DNA of 64,000 nucleotides from Lachnospiraceae bacterium (lineage in GTDB: Bacteria; Bacillota; Clostridia; Lachnospirales; Lachnospiraceae): contig JAFZQH010000025.1 in NCBI GenBank assembly GCA_017550165.1, positions 1-64,000 of the forward strand. The letters run 5' to 3'. Below are positions 17,667 to 26,799 of the stretch, piece by piece (position 1 is the stretch's first letter; every line of letters begins with the position of its first letter). A model generated the notes under the pieces. That model saw nothing but the letters and a program-made list of their open reading frames with translations, was not told the DNA's origin and ran no database searches. A program made the position numbers and the translations under genes.

Positions 17667-18545
17667 ATGTCCCGGATAAAAATAGCCGCAGTTCAGATGA
17701 GCTGCTCAGATCAAAAGAAAGAAAACATTGAAAAGGCAATAGGGCTTGTCCGCTCTGCTGCAGGAGAAGGCGCCCGGATCATTCTTCTTCCGGAGCTTTT
17801 CGAGACCGCGTATTTCTGCCAGGAGCGCAACTATGACCATTATGATCTCGCCACGACCTGTGACGATAACCCGGCAATCCGGGAATTCAGAAGGCTATGC
17901 AAAGACCTGGAGATTGTGGTCCCCGTCAGCTTTTTTGAAAAAGAGGGCAACGTATTCTATAACTCCCTTGCTCTTATAGATGATAGCGGGGAAGTCATGG
18001 GCCTGTACAGAAAGATCCACATCCCCGATGATCATTTCTATCAGGAAAAATTCTATTTTACACCCGGTAACCTGGGACATAAGGTCTGGAAGACCCGGTA
18101 CGGGAATATAGGAACAGGGATATGCTGGGACCAATGGTTCCCTGAGACTGCGCGTATCATGGCCCTTAAAGGAGCCGATATCCTCATGTATCCCACGGCT
18201 ATAGGCTCCGAGCCCATACTTGATGTGGACAGCATGCCCCACTGGAGGCGGGCCATGACCGGTCACGCCGCCTGCAACATCACACCCGTGGTAGCTGCTA
18301 ACCGCATCGGAACCGAAACCGTTACTCCTTCCGAAGCCAATTCCGGCCAGGCTTCTTCCCTGACCTTCTACGGTTCTTCATTTATAACGGATGAGACCGG
18401 TGAGATCCTTGTATCCGCAGGACGTGACGAAGAAGGGTTCATCTGTGCCGATATCGATCTTGAAAGGGTTCGGTCCCTGCGCCAAAGCTGGGGATTATTC
18501 AGAGACAGGCGTCCTGAAGTCTATTCAGACTTAGTCGGCAATTGA
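17667..18545 (+). CDS. aguB: N-carbamoylputrescine amidase
   Basis: The 292-residue nitrilase-superfamily amidase carries the Glu-Lys-Cys triad: Glu43 in LLPELFETAYF, Lys near 117 in YRKIHIPDD and Cys near 153 in GICWDQWFPE. The HAACNITPVVAANRIG segment is typical of the carbamoylputrescine branch. It hydrolyses N-carbamoylputrescine to putrescine, CO2 and ammonia, completing the pathway begun by AguA. An AGGAG ribosome site lies about 12 bases before ATG 17667. Its last 25 bases overlap the 3' end of a convergent DMT transporter gene. Confidence 0.93.
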   Translation: MSRIKIAAVQMSCSDQKKENIEKAIGLVRSAAGEGARIILLPELFETAYFCQERNYDHYDLATTCDDNPAIREFRRLCKDLEIVVPVSFFEKEGNVFYNSLALIDDSGEVMGLYRKIHIPDDHFYQEKFYFTPGNLGHKVWKTRYGNIGTGICWDQWFPETARIMALKGADILMYPTAIGSEPILDVDSMPHWRRAMTGHAACNITPVVAANRIGTETVTPSEANSGQASSLTFYGSSFITDETGEILVSAGRDEEGFICADIDLERVRSLRQSWGLFRDRRPEVYSDLVGN

Positions 18546-19402
18546 GCGATCACTATAGCCACAAAGACCAGGATACAGCCGGCGATCTCCCTGAGGGAGA
18601 GGACCTCTCCCAGGATCAGCCAGCCCGCCAGCACCGATATTACCGATTCCAGGCTTAAGATAAGAGAAGCCAGGAAGGGATCCGTATATTGCTGGCCGAT
18701 GATCTGCAGGGTATAGGCTACCCCGCAGGAAAGGATGCCCGCATAGAGAATGGGCTGCCATGCGCTTAATATCCCTGTTATCTCAGGCTTTTCGAATATA
18801 AACATGCAGACAGTGGATATGGCTCCTGCCACAAGGAACTGGATGCAGGAGAGCATGACCCCGTTAACATAGGGTACGAACTTATCCACCGTGATTATGT
18901 GAAGCGCAAAAATAATCGCACATATGAATACCAGGATATCGCCAAAGGCTACGGAAAAGCCCTCTTTAATGCACAGAAGATAAAAGCCTATGATGGCTAT
19001 CACTGCGCCTATCCAGATCTTTATTCCCACCTTTTTCCCTATCAGGATTCCAAGTATGGGAACCAGGATAACATAGAGGGCTGTTATGAATCCCGTCTTT
19101 CCCACAGACGTGTTCATGATGCCGAACTGCTGAAAGCTGGTGGCCCCGAACATGAAGAGACCGCATAAGAGCCCCGCTTTGATCAGGATACGCCGGACCT
19201 TCTTTTCTTCCCCCCGGCTATCGAACCGCTTCAGGATAAAACTGCAGGGGATCAGGATTATCCCACCTATAAGGAATCTCACGGCATTAAAGGTAAAGGG
19301 TCCCACATAGTCCATTCCCACACTTTGCGCAACGAAAGCCACGCCCCATATGGTCGCGGTGATGAGAAGCAAAACATTTCCTTTCAGACGGCCTTCCTTC
19401 AT
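18521..19402 (-). CDS. EamA/DMT family transporter
   Basis: The 293-residue protein has about ten membrane helices in two EamA repeats. The first has ATIWGVAFVAQSVGMDYVGP and the second has ALHIITVDKFVPYVNGVMLS, then LILSLESVISVLAGWLILGE. The substrate is unknown. It converges on aguB with a 25-bp overlap and is divergent from ptsI. It is a second DMT transporter flanking aguAB, so a link to polyamine or amino acid traffic is possible but unproven. Confidence 0.85.
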   Translation of the reverse strand: MKEGRLKGNVLLLITATIWGVAFVAQSVGMDYVGPFTFNAVRFLIGGIILIPCSFILKRFDSRGEEKKVRRILIKAGLLCGLFMFGATSFQQFGIMNTSVGKTGFITALYVILVPILGILIGKKVGIKIWIGAVIAIIGFYLLCIKEGFSVAFGDILVFICAIIFALHIITVDKFVPYVNGVMLSCIQFLVAGAISTVCMFIFEKPEITGILSAWQPILYAGILSCGVAYTLQIIGQQYTDPFLASLILSLESVISVLAGWLILGEVLSLREIAGCILVFVAIVIAQLPTKSE

Positions 19403-19462
19403 TTCCGTGTCATCCTCCTTTAGTCCACTATTTTCTTACATTCTCCACCTTTTTGTCAATCG

Positions 19463-19510
19463 AAAGTTTAGAAAACTTTAATTCAAATAATCCCTGCTTT
19501 AAGATATAAT
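19463..19510 (+). promoter_or_regulatory. ptsI promoter with upstream dyad
   Basis: A TTCAAA (19482-19487), 17-base spacer, TATAAT (19505-19510) promoter is preceded by a perfect dyad, AAAGTTT and AAACTTT (19463-19479, 3-base spacer). The dyad ends just upstream of the -35 and could be an operator. Confidence 0.5.
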
Positions 19511-19547
19511 GAAACAGGAAGGTTATCGATCGTGGAGGACGCAGACA

Positions 19548-21254
19548 ATGCAAATATATGGTAATGTCATTGCAGGGGGAGTTGCAATGGGTAAAGTGTG
19601 CTTTCAGCACACGGATTACGACCGTTTTCTCAAGGACTACCGTCCGGCCAAACCGGACATCGAAAAGATCCGTTTCAACAATGCCGTATCTCAGGCAAAA
19701 GGAGACTTAAATGAGCTGATCGCCTCCGGGCGGACCACTAAAGAAGGTCTCGATGTTTTAAAATCTCATTTGGCCATCGTTATCGATCCCTCATTGGAAA
19801 ATATGGTATTCTCTTTTATCGATCAGGATATGAGTGCGCCTAAAGCCGTGATCGCTGCAATTAACAGCATTTCCGCCTCTTTTGACGCATTAGAGGACGA
19901 TTTTACGCGAGAGCGGGCTGCGGACATCTCCGACTCCGGCAAGCGGATCTTACGTAAGCTTCTTGCCATGGAAGAGCCGGCCTTTCCCGATGAGGATATA
20001 ATCATCTTTGCCGATAATATCGAGCCCTCTGTTATGGCGGGCTTCTCCGAAGAACATGTTAAAGCCGTTTTCCTGGCCAATCCCAGTGAGACCAGCCATG
20101 CGGTGATCATCGCCAAATCCAAGGATTTTATCACTGTAACGGGCTTTGACTCATCTAAATACCGGCTTGAAGAAAATGATACCGTTATCGTTGACACCTT
20201 CGACAACAGCCTTATTATCGATCCTACCACCTCGGATGTGTTTAACTACAATAAAAAACGGAAGTCCTGGAATTCCAAGCGAACCTCCATGCTCAACAGA
20301 GCCGGCTTCCCTGCACAGACTACGGATGGTAAGGAGTTTACCATAGCTGCTAATATAAGCTCTCCTCAGGGAATGGATAAGGCCGTTAAATACGGCTGCA
20401 GCGGGATAGGTCTGTACCGGTCCGAATTTCTTTTTATGAAATCAAAGAAGCTTCCCTCGGAAGACGAGCAGTTCCTCGCATACAAGAGTGTTGTCACCAA
20501 GACAGATAATGAACTTTGCGTTATAAGAACGCTGGATATCGGCGGTGACAAGAACTGTGCCTGTATCAATCTACCCCATGAAGAGAACCCGGGCTTAGGT
20601 TTCAGGGGCGTCAGGTTCTCCCTGGAGAATAAGGAGATCTTTAAGACGCAGCTGCGGGCCATACTTCGGGCTTCGGCTTTCGGCAAGGTTGCCATCATGA
20701 TCCCCATGATCACCACCCTGTATGAGATCAAAAAATGCAAGCGCATCCTGACGGAATGCTAAAAAGAACTGGATTCTAAAGGTATTGCCTATGATAAGGC
20801 CATGCAGTTCGGGATCATGATAGAGACACCTGCTGCCTGCCTCATGGCGGATATCTTCGCAAAGCACGTGGATTTCTTCAGTATCGGGACCAATGACCTG
20901 ATCCAGTATACATATGCGGCAGACAGGAACAACCCGGCTGTTGCCCACTTCTTTGACTGCTATGAGCCTGCTGTTATACACGCCATTTACAATGTAGTCA
21001 CTGCAGCCCACAAGGCTGATATCTGGGTGGGAATATGCGGAGAGGTGGCCTCCAATCCTACTATGCTGCCTTTCTTCCTGGCTTTGGATGTGGACGAGCT
21101 TTCCATGACCAGCTCCTCCATTCCCGCAATAAAAGAACAGATCAGACATATGCCATCTGATCTGTGTGATATTCAGGCTATCCTGGCTCTTGATTCAACC
21201 AAAAAGGTTCAAAACTATCTGACCTCCCTTATGGCTGATGTCAAAGAGCAGTAA
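19548..21254 (+). pseudogene. ptsI: Phosphoenolpyruvate-protein phosphotransferase (enzyme I) interrupted by an in-frame TAA
   Basis: Enzyme I of the sugar phosphotransferase system starts at ATG 19548 after GGAGG and MQIYGNVIAGGVAMG. It keeps the phospho-histidine (His184, in SETSHAVIIAKS) and the PEP-binding barrel motifs SGIGLYRSEFLFM and LDIGGDKN. At 20760-20762 a TAA follows ILTEC. The same frame then continues with KELDSKGIAYDKAMQFGIMI through FFSIGTNDLIQYT and the catalytic cysteine GICGEVA (Cys497 if read through). With the stop replaced the total would be 568 residues, normal for the family. Only one codon is wrong and both catalytic residues survive. Possible explanations are a recent nonsense mutation, a sequence error, or production of two fragments. 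ptsH is not in the window. The 3' end overlaps the convergent ABC ATPase gene by 14 bp. Confidence 0.85.
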
Positions 21255-21807
21255 GCCTTCCCCCTAACATATCGACTTCTTCGGGATCGTGAGTGACCAT
21301 TATCACGGTCCTTTTCTTTCTGCCTGCCAGAAGATATTCTGCCACGCTCTTCCTGGTATCATCATCAAGGCCCTTAAAGGGTTCGTCCAGTATGAGAAGC
21401 TCTCCCCTTGAGAGGATTGCCCGGACTAAGGCCACCCTTCTTTTCATGCCTCCGCTTAAGTCCTTTACCGGGGTCTTAAGATTATCCCCCAGCCCTACAG
21501 CATCCAGATTAGCCTTAATCTCATCGATGTCCGCATTATCACAGACCATCCGGATATTCGATAAAACAGAAAAATCTTCGCAAAGCCGGTTCTCCTGAAA
21601 TACCACTCCGATATGGGCCGGAACTCCTTTGATCTCTCCGTGATAATCCCGATCGATCCCCATGATGAGATTTAAAAGCGTGGTTTTTCCGCAACCGGAC
21701 CTGCCCATCAGACAATTGACTTCTCCCTCCGAGAACTCCAGGTTCAGGCCGTCAAATACCTGCTTGTCCCCATATGCTTTTTTTATGTCTTTGATCGTTA
21801 TGTTCAT
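21241..21807 (-). CDS. ABC transporter ATP-binding protein (nitrate/sulfonate/taurine-type)
   Basis: The 188-residue ATPase is short for the family (usually 230-260) but has every motif: Walker A GRSGCGKTTLL, Q-loop VVFQENRLC, signature LSGGMKRRVALVRA, Walker B LLILDEPFKGLD and H-loop VTHDPEEV. The missing part is the C-terminal extension. It is 14 bp downstream of the permease gene in a five-gene minus-strand run. It would power uptake by the permease and lipoprotein encoded upstream. The substrate is unknown. Confidence 0.87.
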   Translation of the reverse strand: MNITIKDIKKAYGDKQVFDGLNLEFSEGEVNCLMGRSGCGKTTLLNLIMGIDRDYHGEIKGVPAHIGVVFQENRLCEDFSVLSNIRMVCDNADIDEIKANLDAVGLGDNLKTPVKDLSGGMKRRVALVRAILSRGELLILDEPFKGLDDDTRKSVAEYLLAGRKKRTVIMVTHDPEEVDMLGGRLTAL

Positions 21808-21821
21808 ATCCTGATCTCTTA

Positions 21822-22586
21822 CTATCTTTTTTCAAGCACCTCATATAACCAACGGACCAGCAAGATAAGCAGCTTTTCGCAGATAACGCTTAAGATTATT
21901 ATCACCACCGTCCAGGCAAGAAGGTCCGCCGAGCTTAGGTATACTTTTGCCTTATAGAGCTTCTCTCCTATAGATCCGCCGGGAATGCCGATGACTTCTG
22001 CTGCCGTCCCGGATTTCCATGCCATTCCCGCTGCGATACTGCAGGCCGCGAGAAAATAAGGCTTCAAGGCCGGGAGATAGATGTATTTAATGCATTTACA
22101 GGTGCTTAGTTCGTAGACTCTTGCCATCTCCAGCATCTTCCTGTCCGTAGCCTTCATTCCCTGCAGAATGTTGGTGTAGACCACAGGTAAGACTATGAGA
22201 AATGAGATGATAACCGACAGATTGGCCGCCGTAGTCCAGATCAGGCAGAGAATGATAAAGGATGCAACCGGGGCCGCCTTTATAACTGCCACGTAGGGCC
22301 ATAAAAGTACCTCTATGATCCGGATGCGGGCTGCCGCCACCCCCAGAAGGGTCCCGCAAATAAAAGCAGTCATGAATCCTATGATAATTCTGGACATGGT
22401 GAATACAACGGATTGCCAAAACTGCTTCTCAAGACACAGGATCCCCAGCTGGCTGATCACCCTTATGGGTGATGCCAGCAGGATCTCCTGTCCCAGGGCG
22501 ATGGCCAGGATATGCCACAGAAATAGGGCTATGACCACCGCGCCGATCTTTTCAATTATCTTACTGTTTGTAATAGATGTCTTCAT
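21822..22586 (-). CDS. ABC transporter permease (SsuC/TauC-like)
   Basis: The 254-residue permease has about six membrane helices and the EAA-type cytoplasmic loop ARVYELSTCKCIKYIYLPAL, which couples to the ATPase. It resembles permeases for sulfonates, nitrate or thiamine precursors. Its ATG lies inside the 3' end of the substrate-binding protein gene (26-bp overlap), implying translational coupling. Confidence 0.87.
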   Translation of the reverse strand: MKTSITNSKIIEKIGAVVIALFLWHILAIALGQEILLASPIRVISQLGILCLEKQFWQSVVFTMSRIIIGFMTAFICGTLLGVAAARIRIIEVLLWPYVAVIKAAPVASFIILCLIWTTAANLSVIISFLIVLPVVYTNILQGMKATDRKMLEMARVYELSTCKCIKYIYLPALKPYFLAACSIAAGMAWKSGTAAEVIGIPGGSIGEKLYKAKVYLSSADLLAWTVVIIILSVICEKLLILLVRWLYEVLEKR

Positions 22587-23616
22587 TTGGAAGGGCTCCG
22601 CCTACGCTCTCGGGAGCAAGATCGAATAAAGCTTTGTAGAAGCCTGAGAGGGCTGTCTTCATCTCGTCTCCCGCGATAAATGTGATGTTACACTTGGGTA
22701 ATGCCTTCTTGGCAACAGCCTCTTTTACTATGTCATACTTCTCACACAGTTTGGCTGCGGAGTCCACATCATCATTTGCGTATTTAATGGATGCCTCATA
22801 TTCCTCCATAAAGGCCTTAACAGCGTCCTTGTTCTTTTCTACGAAGTCTTTTCTGGCCACAAGAACGCCGGTTATAAACTTGCTTTCCTTATCCTGCTTG
22901 CTCCATTCCTCCGTAACGCTCAAAGCCTCCCGGAAGTTGTCTACACTGCCTGCCGCAACGGTAACATAGGGCTGGGGAAGCATGGCCACAACATCCTTTT
23001 GCTGCTTCATCAATGCCACGATCTCCGTGGGCTCTGACTTCCACTCCAGCTTAAGATCCTTGTCGGGATCTATGCCGTTCTTCTTTAATACAAAGCGGAG
23101 CGCATACTCGGGGATGGATCCTTTTCCGGTACCGTATACGGTCTTCCCCTTAAGGTCGGCAACGGAATTGATGGATGTGCCGTTCTCCACGATGTAGGTT
23201 ACGCCCAGAGTATTTACTGCAAGTACCTCTACCTTGCCTTCGGTCTTGGAATAGAGAACGGATGCAAGATTGGCGGGAACTGCTGCCATATCCAACTCAC
23301 CCTTTATCAGCTTGGGAGTGATCTCGTCGGCTGCTCCTGCCATTGTGAATTCATATTTGTTCTTTGATTTACCTTCCTCATTGTCATTCATGAGTTTAAC
23401 AAGACCCATGGATGTGGGTCCCTTTAAGCCCGCTATCCTGATAGCAGAGCTTCCTGCTGCCGCAGACGATGCTGCTGCGCTTGATGCTGCAGACGTGGCT
23501 GCACTTGATGCTGCAGACGTGGCTGCGCTTGACTGGCTATTGCTGCCGTTTGAACATCCACTGAAAAGTGAAAGACATAGGGTTGCGGCCAGTGCTAACA
23601 CTGTGTGTTTCTTCAT
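22561..23616 (-). CDS. ABC transporter substrate-binding lipoprotein (NMT1/THI5-like)
   Basis: The 351-residue lipoprotein has a signal peptide and lipobox ending LFSGC, with Cys21 as the lipid site. A Ser/Ala-rich linker encoded by short DNA repeats spans about 28-57. A two-lobed periplasmic-type binding domain follows, with RIAGLKGPTSMGLVKL, GELDMAAVPANLA, DLKGKTVYGTGKGS and MLPQPYVTVAA. This layout matches binding proteins for small organic ligands. The ligand is not predictable. Its ATG overlaps the hydrolase gene's end by 4 bp and its end overlaps the permease start, so all are cotranscribed. Confidence 0.87.
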   Translation of the reverse strand: MKKHTVLALAATLCLSLFSGCSNGSNSQSSAATSAASSAATSAASSAAASSAAAGSSAIRIAGLKGPTSMGLVKLMNDNEEGKSKNKYEFTMAGAADEITPKLIKGELDMAAVPANLASVLYSKTEGKVEVLAVNTLGVTYIVENGTSINSVADLKGKTVYGTGKGSIPEYALRFVLKKNGIDPDKDLKLEWKSEPTEIVALMKQQKDVVAMLPQPYVTVAAGSVDNFREALSVTEEWSKQDKESKFITGVLVARKDFVEKNKDAVKAFMEEYEASIKYANDDVDSAAKLCEKYDIVKEAVAKKALPKCNITFIAGDEMKTALSGFYKALFDLAPESVGGALPNEDIYYKQ

Positions 23617-24563
23617 TTTTCTACACCTCTCTGTTTGATTTTTTTGTTGATCCAGCCAAGAATGTCGTTATATACCACATCTCGGTCTGTCTCATTTAAT
23701 ATTTCATGTCGGTCGTTCTCATACAACTTCCATGTAATATCCTTGATACCCGCTTTCTTGTACTTCTTGTATACCCTCTTGATCCCTTCTCCGAACTCAC
23801 CCAGAGGACAATCGGCACCTGAAATGATAAGGAGGGGAAGATCCTCCGGCGTGCACAGCCTCTTTGATGTCTTATTGTTCTTAATGATGCTCTCCATCAA
23901 TGTCCGGTATCCGTTCAATGTGAAAATGAACCCGCACTTGGGGTCTTCCATGTATTCTCTGACCTTCTCCTCATCCTTGGTAAGCCATCTTTCCCCGAAT
24001 TTCGGTTCCGTAAAATGCTTGTTGTTGTTCCCCAGGGCCATGTTGTTGATAAATTTGCTGCGGTACTTACTTCCCTTAAAAAGCGTCAGGATCTTAATGA
24101 GGAGGAGTCCGCTCTTTGCCTTGAAATTGGGAATATCACCTGTACCACAGATAATGGCTCCTGCCAGGTCTTCACCGTATTCCGTGATATAGTTCCTTAC
24201 TATAAATGAGCCCATACTGTGACCGAAAATGAAGTAGGGGATATTGGGATACATCTTCCTAATGCCTTTTGTGATCTTATACAGATCGTCTACCACCACG
24301 CCGCTTGGGTCTTTTTCACAGAAGTACCCCTTTTTCAGCCTTGCTGACAGGGATTCCCCATGTCCTAAATGGTCGGAACCCACCACCATGATACCGTTAT
24401 CTGCCAGGAAGGCTGCAAATTCCGAATACCTCTCTATATGCTCCACCATGCCATGTGATATCTGCAATATAGCCCTTATCTCCCCTTCCGGTTTCCAAAG
24501 GACTACTTTAAGCATGGTTATCTTGTCGTTAGACTGCATCTGCAAGTCTTCTCTTCTTGCCAT
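23613..24563 (-). CDS. Alpha/beta hydrolase, lysophospholipase/monoacylglycerol lipase-like
   Basis: The 316-residue cytoplasmic alpha/beta hydrolase of the serine-aminopeptidase S33 (Hydrolase_4) type has oxyanion motif SHGMVEH, VGSDHLGHGES and nucleophile elbow FGHSMGSF (Ser116). The probable acid is in ISGADCPLG and the histidine in NDRHEIL. Such enzymes hydrolyse monoglycerides, lysolipids or other esters. It is between the MCP-like gene (12 bp) and the binding protein (4-bp overlap), so it may process what the ABC system imports. Confidence 0.82.
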   Translation of the reverse strand: MARREDLQMQSNDKITMLKVVLWKPEGEIRAILQISHGMVEHIERYSEFAAFLADNGIMVVGSDHLGHGESLSARLKKGYFCEKDPSGVVVDDLYKITKGIRKMYPNIPYFIFGHSMGSFIVRNYITEYGEDLAGAIICGTGDIPNFKAKSGLLLIKILTLFKGSKYRSKFINNMALGNNNKHFTEPKFGERWLTKDEEKVREYMEDPKCGFIFTLNGYRTLMESIIKNNKTSKRLCTPEDLPLLIISGADCPLGEFGEGIKRVYKKYKKAGIKDITWKLYENDRHEILNETDRDVVYNDILGWINKKIKQRGVEK

Positions 24564-24575
24564 GGCCTTACCTTC

Positions 24576-25496
24576 CTACATTATCTTATCCATCTTAGCC
24601 ACCATCTCGACGGCTGTATCCGTGCTCGTCTTGTGGTCGCGCAGCTTATCTGCCAGGGCCTTGGCATCTTCTGCCGCAGCCTTGCCGGCATTGCCCGCCT
24701 CCTCTATGGATCTGGCAACGGTCCTTATATCCTCCAGGGTGGCTTCGAAATCCGTATATTTCTCTTCTTTTTCCCAGGATTTCTTCCCGTATTCCTTATA
24801 GAGTTCCTCATATCTGCCTGTAAACTCTTTAGCGGCATCAAGGCCCTCACCGGCCAAGGTCTTCATCTCCGAATTGGATGCCGTGATCTCATCGGTGATG
24901 GAAAGCAGCCGTTCTACCCGCCTGTTAAGCTCCGTAAGTATCCGGGAATACTCTGCTGCCAGTTCTTTGATCTCCGTGGCAGTCTGGACAAAACCCTCTT
25001 CTCCGGAGTCTATCCTGGCTCCCATGATAGCGGCGTTTAAGGAAAGCGCGCTTGTCTTCCCGGCTATATCTTTCATCTTGGAGCTTATAAGCTCTATTCC
25101 CCGGATCTCCTCTGTGATATTGCCCACCTTGCGCTCGTTGGTCCGGATCTCATCATTTATCTTATCCGCATTCCTGTTAATCAGGTCCACATCAAAAGCA
25201 TCTTTATCACCTAATGCTTCTCGCATGCGGTTGGAAAACTCTTCTTTCTTTCCGATCTCTTCTTCTTTTTTCTCTATATCTTTGATAAGCTTCTCCGTGA
25301 TGGCTCCTGCATAGGACAACTCACGGCCTATGTTCTCGTCTTTTTCCTCCAGGGCCCCGGCATCTTCCTGCAGCCCGGAAAGATTCGCATTCATCTGCTC
25401 AAGATGATATTTCAGCTCAACCCCGATGCCCTTGGTCATGGTCTTATATTCTATAAGCCGGTTCTCCAGCTCCGCTTCTCTTCTTCTGCCAAACAT
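24576..25496 (-). CDS. Soluble methyl-accepting-chemotaxis-like signalling protein
   Basis: I use ATG 25496 (MFGRRREAELENRL), preceded by a GGGGGG ribosome site, giving 306 residues. The protein is almost wholly coiled coil with no membrane segment. Around residues 140-175 it holds a divergent chemoreceptor tip: MKDIAGKTSALSLNAAIMG then ARIDSGEEGFVQTATEIKEL, comparable to the LALNAAIEAARAGE...GFAVVA tip of MCPs. A possible explanation is a cytoplasmic receptor for CheA/CheW or a relative recruited for another purpose; no che genes are nearby. It heads the operon with the hydrolase and ABC transporter and is divergent from the PAP2 gene. Confidence 0.72.
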   Translation of the reverse strand: MFGRRREAELENRLIEYKTMTKGIGVELKYHLEQMNANLSGLQEDAGALEEKDENIGRELSYAGAITEKLIKDIEKKEEEIGKKEEFSNRMREALGDKDAFDVDLINRNADKINDEIRTNERKVGNITEEIRGIELISSKMKDIAGKTSALSLNAAIMGARIDSGEEGFVQTATEIKELAAEYSRILTELNRRVERLLSITDEITASNSEMKTLAGEGLDAAKEFTGRYEELYKEYGKKSWEKEEKYTDFEATLEDIRTVARSIEEAGNAGKAAAEDAKALADKLRDHKTSTDTAVEMVAKMDKIM

Positions 25497-25596
25497 GATC
25501 TGCCCCCCTAAAGTGAATACCACCATTATACACTCATTCCCCCCAATTGTCACTTTATATTGACCAATGATATCCGAGTGCGTATAATCTTTAATT

Positions 25597-26232
25597 ATGA
25601 GTATTATAGTTAAACTGATCATTATAGAAGCAGTTGTTCTTGGCGTGCAGATCTTTCTCTACTTCGGCTGTGAGGTTCTGCAGCATAACTGTCATGACGT
25701 TGAACGGGCGTTTGATAAGAAGATACCCTTTGTTCCCTGGACGGTCTCGGTGTATTCACTGTGGTTTCCGATGATCGCCACCTTCCCGGTGATACTGCAT
25801 TTCTATTCGCGGGAAGTATACGTTATGTATCAGATCGCCATTATCATCAGCAATGTGTTGAGCACCATCATTTATATAGCCTATCCTACCACCTTTACCA
25901 GACCGGCTGTGCCGGATACCTTCTGGGGCCGGGCCATGAAGTTCATTTATTCCGCCAGCTTTAAAGGTGTTAACTGTGCACCCAGCCTTCACTGCGTTCA
26001 CTGCTTCATAACCATAACCATGGCCTTGCTGTGTGTCCCGATGCTGCCTGTGTTAAAGATCATATTTATACTGGTGTCGGCGGGGATCGTTATATCGACC
26101 CAACTTACCAAGCAGCACGTGATAATAGATGCGCTTACCGCCCTGCCCTTTGCGGCATTTACCATAATAATGGGGATATGTTCCGTGAAAATGTGGGGTG
26201 CTGTGGATATACTCAATATATTTGGTCTGTAA
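25597..26232 (+). CDS. PAP2 superfamily membrane phosphatase/phosphotransferase
   Basis: The 211-residue protein has five or six membrane helices. The PAP2 active-site pieces are NCAPSLHCVHCF near 127 and STQLTKQHVIIDAL near 168, with the catalytic histidines. The closest family flavour is the PAP2-like inositolphosphotransferase/sphingolipid branch. It probably dephosphorylates or transfers a lipid phosphate at the membrane. The histidine phosphatase follows after 12 bp. Confidence 0.8.
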   Translation: MSIIVKLIIIEAVVLGVQIFLYFGCEVLQHNCHDVERAFDKKIPFVPWTVSVYSLWFPMIATFPVILHFYSREVYVMYQIAIIISNVLSTIIYIAYPTTFTRPAVPDTFWGRAMKFIYSASFKGVNCAPSLHCVHCFITITMALLCVPMLPVLKIIFILVSAGIVISTQLTKQHVIIDALTALPFAAFTIIMGICSVKMWGAVDILNIFGL

Positions 26233-26244
26233 GAAGGATAAAAA

Positions 26245-26784
26245 ATGAAAATCTGGATCACAAGGCACGGTCAGACCGATCTTAACAAAAACAGAATAAT
26301 GCAGGGCTCCATCAACGAACCCCTTAACGAAACGGGGATAGCCCAGGCCTATGAAGTTAAAGAGAAGCTGCAGGGGATATCTTTCGACGCGGTTATCTCA
26401 AGTCCCTTGATCCGGGCAGTAAAGACTGCCTCCATTATAGGGGATATCCCGGAGTCAGAGGTCATCAAAGACCGTCGCTTAGTGGAGTTTCGCTTCGGAC
26501 GGTTTGAGAATATGGAGTATTCAAAAATGGGTCCCGCTATGATCCTTTACTGGATCCTGCCGGAGCTCTTTCCGAGGCCGAAGACGGTGGAATCCATTCC
26601 CTACGCCATAAAACGTATCAAGTCATTTCTGGAGGACCTTAAGACCAAAGATTATGAGAATGTTCTTATCGTCTGCCACGGAGGGATAATCCGGGTGCTT
26701 TCCGGTGTTCTGGAGGGCAGAAAGAATAATATAAAGTGGAGACCCAAACCTCATAACTGTGAGGTGCGGACGTATGAGTTGTAA
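26245..26784 (+). CDS. Histidine phosphatase family protein (phosphoglycerate mutase-like)
   Basis: The 179-residue enzyme opens with the catalytic RHG (Arg7-His8-Gly9 in WITRHGQTDLNKN). It carries the second-half motif VCHGGIIRVL with the second catalytic histidine, and VISSPLIRAVKTA. It may be a broad phosphatase; the residues that would make it a mutase or CobC cannot be assigned. It is the middle gene of a three-gene operon. Confidence 0.85.
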   Translation: MKIWITRHGQTDLNKNRIMQGSINEPLNETGIAQAYEVKEKLQGISFDAVISSPLIRAVKTASIIGDIPESEVIKDRRLVEFRFGRFENMEYSKMGPAMILYWILPELFPRPKTVESIPYAIKRIKSFLEDLKTKDYENVLIVCHGGIIRVLSGVLEGRKNNIKWRPKPHNCEVRTYEL

Positions 26785-26799
26785 GGGAGGTATATAAAA

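Noticed and set aside
20760..20762. Recoding (selenocysteine or pyrrolysine) at the ptsI stop
   Set aside because: The codon is TAA. Selenocysteine uses TGA and pyrrolysine uses TAG, and I know of no natural reassignment of TAA in this group, so mutation or sequence error is more likely.
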